From Bacteroidaceae bacterium (GTDB lineage Bacteria; Bacteroidota; Bacteroidia; Bacteroidales; Bacteroidaceae): a stretch of DNA of 35,769 bases. The notes under the pieces were generated by a model. It was not told the DNA's origin, made no database searches, and saw only the letters and a list, made by a program, of their open reading frames with translations. Shown here piece after piece: positions 17,292-25,400 of this stretch. Position 1 is the first letter of the stretch. Every line of letters begins with the position of its first letter. A program made the position numbers and the translations under genes. The stretch spans positions 1 to 35,769 of the forward strand of contig JAGCDQ010000062.1 of the NCBI GenBank assembly GCA_017651245.1. Reading direction: 5' to 3'.

Positions 17292-18245
17292 TCATATATT
17301 CACTTCACTTAATGTGACCAACTTGTTCACAATCGCATAAATGGTGAGACCCGCCGCTGAGTGAATCTGCAACTTCCTTGCAATATTGCGACGATGAGTG
17401 GTGACAGTGTTTACTGACAGACAAAGTACATCAGCTATTTCTTTGTTTGACAAGCCCTTTGCCACACATACAACAATCTCCTTTTCGCGGTCAGAGAGTT
17501 GTTCATCGTTCGATATGAGCGACGCATCTGGCTCGTCATCCTTTCTAAACTGGCGGGTCTTTGCCTGATGTTCCAAACGACGTACAGCTGGCACAAAGAT
17601 ATTGTCCTCCACCAGGCAATGAATACTCAAATCCTCCTCAGCCTGATAGATGGAGATGATGACAGCATTCAGTTTCTCGTTGATTTCTGTCTGTGGGTAA
17701 TACTGCATGAAGAGTTTTTTCAGCTCTTTCAGTTTGCTCTCTATATCTTCGTGATGACGCGACAACAACTGACTGTTCTCGATGGAGACCAATTCCCCTT
17801 CCGTCAACTTCTGGACATAAGTATAGACCGTTGATTCCTCATACTCCATGTGCTTGCGTACCTCCTCCACATACTCATCAAAGAACTTCAACACCAGAAA
17901 AGCAATTTCGTTCTGCACCGAGCAGTCGATGGCGTTTAAGAGGTGGAAACGGATGTTGGGGAAGAGGTAATTCAGGAAATAGGCGTGTGTCCTCTTCAGG
18001 TATTCAAGTACAGATACCACGCTGACATGCTCCACCCGTTGGGGGCGATTCTCTGCTCCATTCTTCACATAGTTGATGATGGTGAGAAAGGTGTCCGCGT
18101 CGACGCCACAATGGTTACATACATCAGTGATGGTCTTTTCACCAAATCCCAATGAAATGCCAAAACGGCTCATGATTTGAAGCAATCGGTAGTCGTTGGC
18201 AATCACATAACTCAATTTGTCTGTCAATTTATACTGTTCTGCCAT
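17292..18245 (-). CDS. Hemerythrin/RIC-like domain fused to a LuxR DNA-binding domain
   Basis: A 317-residue predicted di-iron sensor-regulator. Residues about 5-65 resemble the N-terminal part of RIC iron-sulfur repair proteins (YtfE/ScdA), but the Cys-Cys-Gly-Gly motif is replaced by LGFG. Residues about 80-225 form a hemerythrin-like four-helix bundle with candidate ligands His87, His101, His132, Glu136, His164 or His165, His209 and Glu213. Their spacing closely follows that of YtfE. Residues about 250-310 are a LuxR helix-turn-helix (LSDREKEIVVCVAKGLSNKE, then TVTTHRRNIARKLQ). There is no receiver domain. The start is MAEQYK at 18245; the longer frame from 18287 contains the promoter box. 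It faces feoAB across a 197-base gap, so control of ferrous-iron uptake, or of responses to oxygen or NO, is a reasonable inference. Confidence 0.85.
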   Translation of the reverse strand: MAEQYKLTDKLSYVIANDYRLLQIMSRFGISLGFGEKTITDVCNHCGVDADTFLTIINYVKNGAENRPQRVEHVSVVSVLEYLKRTHAYFLNYLFPNIRFHLLNAIDCSVQNEIAFLVLKFFDEYVEEVRKHMEYEESTVYTYVQKLTEGELVSIENSQLLSRHHEDIESKLKELKKLFMQYYPQTEINEKLNAVIISIYQAEEDLSIHCLVEDNIFVPAVRRLEHQAKTRQFRKDDEPDASLISNDEQLSDREKEIVVCVAKGLSNKEIADVLCLSVNTVTTHRRNIARKLQIHSAAGLTIYAIVNKLVTLSEVNI

Positions 18246-18264
18246 TATTTCTTCAAATGTCGTA

Positions 18265-18272
18265 CAAAGGTA
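18265..18272 (-). promoter_or_regulatory. Promoter -7 box of the hemerythrin-LuxR gene
   Basis: The minus strand reads TACCTTTG, about 20 bases before the ATG at 18245. The upstream element is poor (TTCT at the expected spacing). Its position rules out the longer ORF start. Confidence 0.6.
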
Positions 18273-18306
18273 AGGAAAAAAAATCAATGGGAAGAACTCT
18301 ATTCTT

Positions 18307-18327
18307 CACTTTTCACAAGAAAAAGTG
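18307..18327. promoter_or_regulatory. Inverted repeat between divergent feo and regulator promoters
   Basis: CACTTTTC (18307-18314) faces GAAAAAGTG (18319-18327), an 8-bp inverted repeat with one extra A and a four-base spacer. It lies between the two divergent promoters, upstream of the feo -33 element. It could be an operator for the divergent regulator; this is inference from position and symmetry only. Confidence 0.4.
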
Positions 18328-18347
18328 TGAATTACTAACAATTGAGT

Positions 18348-18380
18348 ATTGTTTGGTGTCAGAAAAGAGCGTAACTTTGC
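18348..18380 (+). promoter_or_regulatory. Bacteroidota promoter for feoAB
   Basis: ATTG (18348-18351) and TAACTTTGC (18372-18380) are separated by 20 bases. The -7 half is a full consensus match. The predicted leader before the ATG at 18443 is about 55 bases. Confidence 0.7.
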
Positions 18381-18442
18381 ACCCGATTTAGCATCAAGTC
18401 ATTGGATTATCTATTGTTGAGTTACCTCAATCAAGAAGCAGA

Positions 18443-20758
18443 ATGAAACTTTCAGCATTAAAGACGGGTGAAAAGGGTGTAATTGTCAGGGTGAAAGGAC
18501 ACGGTGGTTTTCGCAAACGCATCGTGGAAATGGGATTCATCAAAGGAAAGAGCGTGGAGGTGTTGCTTAACGCCCCCCTTCATGACCCTGTCAAATACAA
18601 AGTGATGGACTACGAAGTAAGCCTACGCCGTGCTGAAGCGGAACTGGTCGAGGTAGTCAGCGAAGAAGAGGCAAAGGAATGGGAGTCGCTCCATCCTGAG
18701 CAGAAAGGCATTCCTGCCGATGAATGCGAAGATGTGATGCATCGTCTGGCAAAGGTCAAAGAGCATGAGTTGAACGTCGTGTTTGTGGGTAATCCAAATT
18801 GCGGAAAGACATCCCTCTTCAACATCGCCAGTAGAGCACATGAGCGTGTGGGCAACTATTCAGGTGTCACCGTGGATGCCAAAGTCGGACATTTCGATTT
18901 TGAAGGTTATCATTTCAATTTAGTCGATTTACCTGGTACCTATTCCCTCTCTGCCTACACCCCCGAGGAACTCTATGTACGAAAACACATCATCGAACAG
19001 CATCCTGACATCATCATCAACGTGATTGATGCCAGCAACTTGGAACGTAATCTCTATCTGACCACTCAGCTGATCGACATGGATGTACCGATGATTATTG
19101 CACTCAACATGTTCGATGAACTACGTGAGAGTGGCAACCAGCTCGATATGCTGCAACTGGGCACCTTGCTGGGTACTCCTATCGTACCCACCGTCGGAAA
19201 GACTGGCGAAGGAGTTCGTGAACTATTTCATCAGATTATTGAGATCACGGAAGGCAGACAGAAGACTGCCAGACACATACACGTCAATCACGGAATGTTG
19301 CTCGAAGAGAAGATTGACCGCATCGAGGCATTCATCCGCATGAATCCAGAACCTCACCACAACTATTCAGCTCGTTTTCTTTCCATCAAGCTTTTGGAAA
19401 ATGACCGACAAGTGGAGGGAATTGTCAGGAAGTTGGAGAATGCCAACGACATTCTAGCTGAAAGAGACTTGTGTCAGAAAGAGATTCAGAATGAGATAGA
19501 GGAAGACAGCGAGTCAGCCATCACAGATGCCAAGTACGGCTTTGTACAGGGTGCCATGAAGGAGACCTTCAAGAAAGTGCAACGTTACAAACGATTGATG
19601 ACCAAACGCATCGATGCCGTCGTCACTCATCAGATTTGGGGTTACCCTATCTTCCTGTTGCTCATGTACCTGATGTTTTTCTGCACATTCAACATCGGGC
19701 AGTATCCGATGGATTGGATTGATGCTGCCGTCAGGTGGCTTGGTGAGATCGTAAGTGAATGGATGTCCGATGGCGCCTTAAAAGATCTGATTGTCGATGG
19801 TATCATCAGCGGTGTGGGCGGCGTCATCGTGTTCTTACCCAACATCATGATTCTCTATGCGTTTATCTCATGGATGGAGGACAGTGGCTATATGGCTCGT
19901 GCTGCTTTCATCATGGACAAAATTATGCACCGAATGGGACTACACGGGAAGTCGTTCATTCCCATGATTATGGGCTTCGGGTGCAACATTCCTGCCATCA
20001 TGGCAACCCGTACCATCGAAGACCGCAAATCGCGCCTCATCACCATGCTCATCATCCCCCTCATGTCGTGTTCGGCTCGTCTGCCTGTCTATATCATCAT
20101 CATTGGTGCTTTCTTCCCCAAGAATGCCGCACTCATCCTCTTCTGCATGTATCTGATTGGCATCGTGTTCAGCGTCTTCATGGCAAAGGTGTTTAGCCGT
20201 TTCGTCATCAAAGGCGAAAGCAGTCCGTTTGTGATGGAGTTGCCTCCCTATCGTATGCCTTCCATGAAGAGCGTGGGACGTCACACTTGGGAGAAAGGCA
20301 AGCAATATTTGAAGAAAATGGGTACGACGATTCTGGTGGCAAGCATCGCCGTTTGGGCACTCAGCTATTTCCCTCATCACGAAGAGATGAGGGAGGAGAT
20401 GCAGATGGAGACGAGCTATATCGGTCAGGTTGGTAAATTCGTTGAGCCAGTCATCCGTTCGTGCGGATTGCAATGGAAAGAAGGTGTGGCACTCATCGCT
20501 GGCGTCGGAGCTAAAGAAATTGTGGCAAGCACGATGGCAGTACTCTATCATGGTGATGTTGCCACTAGTGGCATGACACCACTTGCAGCACTCTGCTTCA
20601 TGCTCTTCGTACTGCTCTATTTCCCCTGCATCCCTACTTGCATCGGCATCAAGCATGAATCGGGCAAATGGAAATGGGCTGCCTTCACAGCACTTTACAC
20701 CACTCTGTTGGCTTGGGGGGTCTCCACATTGGTTTATCAAATTGGCAGTTTGTTCTAA
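18443..20758 (+). CDS. feoB: Fused FeoA-FeoB ferrous iron transporter
   Basis: Inner-membrane importer of Fe(II). Residues 1-75 are a FeoA (SH3-like) domain with GFRKRIVEMGF, joined by a linker to FeoB. The G domain has GNPNCGKTS (116-124), the switch region VGNYSGVTVD, DLPG (162-165) and NMFD (222-225). A helical GDI-like region follows, then the C-terminal membrane part with several helices and two Gate domains, including the IMGFGCNIPAIMATRTIEDR region and the late GVGAKEIVASTMAVL segment. FeoA-FeoB fusion is usual in Bacteroidota. The 771-residue length fits. It is divergent from the hemerythrin-LuxR regulator and is followed after 11 bases by its small Cys-rich partner. Confidence 0.96.
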   Translation: MKLSALKTGEKGVIVRVKGHGGFRKRIVEMGFIKGKSVEVLLNAPLHDPVKYKVMDYEVSLRRAEAELVEVVSEEEAKEWESLHPEQKGIPADECEDVMHRLAKVKEHELNVVFVGNPNCGKTSLFNIASRAHERVGNYSGVTVDAKVGHFDFEGYHFNLVDLPGTYSLSAYTPEELYVRKHIIEQHPDIIINVIDASNLERNLYLTTQLIDMDVPMIIALNMFDELRESGNQLDMLQLGTLLGTPIVPTVGKTGEGVRELFHQIIEITEGRQKTARHIHVNHGMLLEEKIDRIEAFIRMNPEPHHNYSARFLSIKLLENDRQVEGIVRKLENANDILAERDLCQKEIQNEIEEDSESAITDAKYGFVQGAMKETFKKVQRYKRLMTKRIDAVVTHQIWGYPIFLLLMYLMFFCTFNIGQYPMDWIDAAVRWLGEIVSEWMSDGALKDLIVDGIISGVGGVIVFLPNIMILYAFISWMEDSGYMARAAFIMDKIMHRMGLHGKSFIPMIMGFGCNIPAIMATRTIEDRKSRLITMLIIPLMSCSARLPVYIIIIGAFFPKNAALILFCMYLIGIVFSVFMAKVFSRFVIKGESSPFVMELPPYRMPSMKSVGRHTWEKGKQYLKKMGTTILVASIAVWALSYFPHHEEMREEMQMETSYIGQVGKFVEPVIRSCGLQWKEGVALIAGVGAKEIVASTMAVLYHGDVATSGMTPLAALCFMLFVLLYFPCIPTCIGIKHESGKWKWAAFTALYTTLLAWGVSTLVYQIGSLF

Positions 20759-20769
20759 AACAAGTAATC

Positions 20770-20934
20770 ATGATTGGATTTCAAGACATAATCGTATATC
20801 TTATCTTAGTAGGTGTGGCAGCCATTATTGCCCGCTACATCTATCGACAAGTGAAAGGGAAAGATAGCGGCTGTTCGTGCAGCTCCTGTTCCCAATGCTG
20901 TGACGGGTGTCATTGTCATGATACTCAAAATTAG
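20770..20934 (+). CDS. FeoB-associated Cys-rich membrane protein
   Basis: A 54-residue protein starting 11 bases after feoB. It has one membrane helix (about 7-25), a short basic stretch, then a Cys/His-rich tail with seven Cys and two His between residues 35 and 50 (GCSCSSCSQCCDGCHCH). This arrangement and the feoB neighbourhood match the FeoB-associated Cys-rich family, an apparent stand-in for FeoC. The tail probably binds metal, perhaps iron passing through FeoB; that role is inference. Confidence 0.85.
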   Translation: MIGFQDIIVYLILVGVAAIIARYIYRQVKGKDSGCSCSSCSQCCDGCHCHDTQN

Positions 20935-20976
20935 GTATGAACATTTTTCTTTTCGGGCATATCCAAGTCACTTTAC

Positions 20977-20997
20977 AACTTTTTCGGTGGAAAAGTT
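20977..20997. repeat. Inverted repeat at the end of the feo operon, abutting the next promoter
   Basis: AACTTTT (20977-20983) pairs with AAAAGTT (20991-20997); additional T-G and C-G pairs leave a three-base loop. It could act as a weak terminator of the feo transcript. It also touches the -33 element of the next promoter (20996-20999), so a role in initiation is equally possible. Confidence 0.5.
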
Positions 20998-21028
20998 TGG
21001 TGGGTTGGATAATTTGTTGTAATTTTGC
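20996..21028 (+). promoter_or_regulatory. Bacteroidota promoter for the TPR membrane protein
   Basis: TTTG (20996-20999) and TAATTTTGC (21020-21028) are exactly 20 bases apart, a consensus match. The ATG is at 21069. Confidence 0.82.
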
Positions 21029-21068
21029 ATGATTTTTGTGCGATTCAAAATTAAAAACAAAAAATATT

Positions 21069-21749
21069 ATGGCAAAAAACAAAAAACAACAAGCAACGGA
21101 TGAACCCATCGCACTTGACGTGCAACTGAGCAAGGGCGAGGCATTCATCGAGAAAAACTGGAAGAAGATTGCTATTGTGCTCGGAGCTGTCATCGTGATT
21201 GTGGCTGGTATCTACGCATACAAGCACTACATGGCAGGCAAGGAACTGGAGGCACAGAAGGCTATCGCTGGTGCACAGACAGCTTTTGCTCAGCAGCAGT
21301 ATGAGCAGTCACTCAAGGGTGAAGGCAATGTGAAGGGTTTCTTGAAGATCATTGACGAGTTCGGTGGTACAGAGACCGCAAATATGGCAAAGCTCTATGC
21401 AGGTCTTGCTTATGCAAAGACAGACAAGGTGGACGAGGCTATCAAGATGTTGGAAGACTTCTCTGCTCAGGATGACGACATGGTTTCTCCTGCAGCGATT
21501 GCCGCATTGGGCAACCTCTATGTGAAGAAAGGTGACAATGAGAAGGGTATCAAAACCCTCATCAAGGCAGCCGAGGAAGCAGACAACGATGCTGTAAGCC
21601 CTGTGTTCCTTCTGCAAGCTGGCGAGGTGTATGAATCACTGGGACAGAACGACAAGGCGTTGGAACTCTACAACAAAATCAAGAAGCAATACTTCCGCAG
21701 TCCTATCTCACAAGAGATTGACATGTATATCGAAAGAGCTACCAAATAA
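21069..21749 (+). CDS. Single-pass TPR membrane protein (YfgM-like)
   Basis: A 226-residue protein: short charged N-terminal segment, one membrane helix (about 34-55), then TPR-type helical repeats to the end. Examples are GTETANMAKLYAGLAYAKTD, VSPAAIAALGNLYVKKGD and LLQAGEVYESLGQNDKALELY. The layout resembles YfgM, which binds the Sec translocon and periplasmic chaperones, but the same layout occurs in other Bacteroidota proteins. The start is MAKNKKQQ at 21069. The frame opens earlier (21036), but that ATG lies just after the -7 box and would leave almost no leader. It is followed by the unusual repeat hairpin at 21767-21860. Confidence 0.75.
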   Translation: MAKNKKQQATDEPIALDVQLSKGEAFIEKNWKKIAIVLGAVIVIVAGIYAYKHYMAGKELEAQKAIAGAQTAFAQQQYEQSLKGEGNVKGFLKIIDEFGGTETANMAKLYAGLAYAKTDKVDEAIKMLEDFSAQDDDMVSPAAIAALGNLYVKKGDNEKGIKTLIKAAEEADNDAVSPVFLLQAGEVYESLGQNDKALELYNKIKKQYFRSPISQEIDMYIERATK

Positions 21750-21766
21750 AGACATCTTGGATTTCT

Positions 21767-21867
21767 GAAGTTGAAGAAGTTATCGAAGTTAAAGAAGTTA
21801 GAGACAATGTCGTGCTGATGACAAATATTCGTCGTTAACTTCATTAACTTCGATAATTTCTTTTTAT
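21767..21867. repeat. Hairpin built from 9-base GAAGTT repeats, possible terminator
   Basis: Four tandem 9-base units beginning GAAGTT run from 21767 to 21802. Bases 21776-21800 are complementary to 21836-21860 at 23 of 25 positions, one mismatch being a G-T wobble, around a 35-base loop. A T run follows (21861-21865). The right arm therefore carries about three inverted copies of the same unit. It lies between the TPR gene and ribH and could end the upstream transcript. Confidence 0.7.
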
Positions 21868-21889
21868 TCATCAAAATACATTGACGATT

Positions 21890-22384
21890 ATGGCAACGAT
21901 AAATCACAATCTTTCCGACTACGACATCAAATCCGTGCCGAATGCCACAGGAATGAAAATTGGCATCGTGGTGGCAGAATGGAACGAAAACATCACAGGT
22001 GCCATGTTGGATGGAGCCAAGCAGACGCTGATGAGGAACGGCGTTTTTCCTGAGGACATCAACGTTTTGACCGTGCCTGGAAGTTTCGAACTGGTGTATG
22101 GTGCCGCCCAAATGGTGAAGACGGGCGTGGATGCCGTGATTGCCATCGGATGTGTCATCCGTGGCGAGACGCCCCATGATCGCTACATCTGTCAGGGAGT
22201 GACCGCTGGTTTGGCACAACTGAATGCAGCACAAGATGTGCCTGTCATTTATGGTCTCATCACCACGCTCGATATGCAGCAGGCAGAAGATCGTGCTGGC
22301 GGCAAATTGGGCAACAAGGGAGATGAGTGTGCCGTGACAGCCATCAAGATGGTGGATTTCAAACGCAAGTTGGCTCAGGGCTAA
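21890..22384 (+). CDS. ribH: 6,7-dimethyl-8-ribityllumazine synthase
   Basis: Condenses the ribityl-aminouracil intermediate with dihydroxybutanone phosphate, the penultimate step of riboflavin synthesis. From ATG 21890 the protein has 164 residues, a normal length. AEWNENIT binds the ribityl-aminouracil. [11 protein letters not shown] and [13 protein letters not shown] (with the catalytic His), then [14 protein letters not shown], are family motifs. The TTG at 21881 is an alternative start three codons upstream and is less likely. No riboswitch is seen before it, and other rib genes are absent here. Confidence 0.96.
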   Translation: MATINHNLSDYDIKSVPNATGMKIGIVVAEWNENITGAMLDGAKQTLMRNGVFPEDINVLTVPGSFELVYGAAQMVKTGVDAVIAIGCVIRGETPHDRYICQGVTAGLAQLNAAQDVPVIYGLITTLDMQQAEDRAGGKLGNKGDECAVTAIKMVDFKRKLAQG

Positions 22385-22409
22385 ACAGCTGATCCCATCC
22401 TGCTGAAGA

Positions 22410-25400
22410 TTGAAAAGGCTTGAAAAAATATTAGTCAATGTTGTAGGCACCCTCATTGCCATCTATGCAGGCATTGTCCTACTGTTCAGTTTGCCGTTCA
22501 TGCAAGACGCATTGGCAAACTGGACAGCTGATATGCTTTCGAAACAATTAGGTTCGAAGGTGGAAATCGGAAGCGTCAATCTCGGCTTCCTCAATCGTGT
22601 CGTCGTGAATGACCTGACCCTTTATGAACCGAACGGAAAGAAAATGGCAAGCATCGCCAGAGTGTCGGCAAGTATCAACCCGATTGCCCTGATGTCTGGC
22701 AGAGTGGACATCGGAACGGCACAACTTTTCGGCACCAAAGCCACACTCTACAAGGACACACCCGACAGTCCTCCCAACTACCAATTTATCATAGACACTT
22801 TCGCCCAAGAAGAGAAAGAAGAGCCCACTCCCTTGGACGTACACATCGGCTCGCTCATCATGCGTCACACCGATGTGACCTACGATGTCAAGTCCGCTCC
22901 CTTTCAGCAAGGGACATTCGATCCCCAGCACTTGAAGCTGCACGATTTGGGTATGAATGTCGTGTTGCGTTGCTTGACCGACGATTCTCTCAACATGGAC
23001 GTACGTCGTCTGCAAGCTCGTGAACTCAATTCGGGGTTGACCCTTCGCGATACAAGACTGAAACTTATCGGCAACAAACAATACGTCACACTGTTGGATG
23101 TGGATGCCTCCATGCTCCACTCCCAAATCGCTGTCGACTCGTTGTACATGACCTATGGGCAATGGGAAAACGAGAAAAAATTCTCGTTCCGTACAACCGC
23201 CATCAACGGACATATCACCCCCCGCGATTTGAGTCCTTTCCACGAAAAACTTTCCTCTTTGAACCATACATTGAACTTCAGCGTGACGGCAGCAGGCGAT
23301 GAACAAGAGATACAGGTGAAGGAATGCAACATCAGTACCGAAGAGGAAGGTCTGCTACTGCGTGCCACAGGCGTTCTCTCCCACCCTCTCGACAAACAGC
23401 AACGTGACGTTCAGGCAACCATCAGCACCCTGCGCATCCATCACGACGAGTTGCTGACATGGGTGGATGCTTTGACCCCTGCCCATCAGCAAGAAGCCCT
23501 TCTCGATGCCATCCAAGATATCGAATATAACGGGACCATCCATTATCTTGCCAACGGAGAACTAATCTCCCAAGGCAATGTGTCCACTGGTGTGGGACGT
23601 GCCACCTACGACTTGATTTACGACCAGGAACATTTCCTGACAGGCACCATCACTGGAGACAGCATCAACATTGGCAAGCTGCACGACGAGCAATTTGGCA
23701 CCACCTCCTTCGACCTTGATGTTGCCCTGAATTTGGAGCACACGAAACCCCTTCCCGTGGGCAAGGTGAATGGCGCCATCCACAACATCTATTATAACGG
23801 CTACAACTACCAAAATATCAACCTCGATGCACGGAGCACTTCAAGTCAAGTTTCAGGTACAGCCAGCATCGACGACGAGAACGTGAAAGCCGATGTAGAT
23901 TTCGCCTACACCGACAATCCTCTCAAGGGAATCGATATGAATGTTTTGCTGGAGCATATCAACCCTAACAATCTAAATCTCACTAAAGAACATATCGGAG
24001 AAAGTCTCTCACTCAATACAGACATTCATCTTCAGGGAATCGACTTCAAGCATCTCTATGGTACTGCTTTGATGGACGATATCAACCTCACAACTCCCGA
24101 CGGAACATACCATCTCAATAGCATCATGCTCAATGCCGAGAAGCAGGAGAATGGGGAAAGTCTCTACACCATCAAGAGCGACATCCTCTCAGGTAACATA
24201 CAAGGGGAGACCGCCCTACCCGACATTGCTCAGAGCTTCATCCGTCAGATGTCTCGTCATCTGCCCATCATCTTCAAGCCCCAATCGGCAGAAGGGATCT
24301 CTCCTACCGCCCATTTCACCTACGACCTGACAGTGACCGATGCCCCCATTCTGCATCGCTTTGTTGATGCTGATTTCAGTCTCAGTTCCCCCATGCGCAT
24401 CTTCGGTCAGATAGACGCAGCAGAAGACAAGATGTCCTTCCAACTCGATGCACCACACTTCATCTACAATGAAAAGCCATACACCGACATCGCCGTTGCG
24501 TGCAACTCTACTTTCGACAATATGAACGTACACGCCATAGCATCGACATTCAAGGAAAGCAACGACGACGAGAAGCCCAACACTTCCACTAAGTTTGACG
24601 TGATGGCAGATATCCACAACGACCGCATTGTCAGCGACCTCTACGTGAACACCACAGGCAGTAATGACGTCATGCTCCAGCTCCTGCCCATCATCCAGTT
24701 GAGCGATTCGTCAGGCAGCATGAAGACCGACATCACCTTGCGGAAATCCACAGCCGTCATCAACGACACGGCATGGACGGTGTCTCCTGCTCACATTCAG
24801 CTTTTCAAGAAAAACATTGAGTGCCACAATGTGCGCATCTCCAACAACAATGCCAACAGTTTCCTTGCTATTGACGGCAAAGCCTCCGATTCCCCCAACG
24901 ATTCACTGGTGGCAACCCTCAATAACCTCGAAATCCAATACATCATGTCCCTCGTTAACTGGAACGTGGTGCGCTTTGGTGGAAAGGCATCTGGTAGAAC
25001 CGTCATCAACAACGTGTTGGGAGGTGGCGTGCCAGACATTCGGGCAAACCTCTTCGTGGAAGACCTTTCTGTCCAGGAAGGACACTTGGGCGATGCCAAC
25101 ATCACTGCCCATTGGGACAAAGAAGTGGATGGTATCTCCGTGGATGGACGTATGGTGGACCTGTACACTGTGCCTGACGGTTTGACAGGAAGGGAGAAAA
25201 ATGTCACAGGCATCACCACCGTCAACGGTTGGATATCGCCAGCCAAGAACGATATGGCACTCCACGTCAACACCCATAACACCAATGCTAGCTTCATTCA
25301 CGGTTTCCTCGGAGGCGTGTTTAAGGAAGTCTCTGGCTATGTCACAGGACCCGTCAGCATCATCGGCCCCCTCAACAACGTCAATATTGTGGGCGATGCC

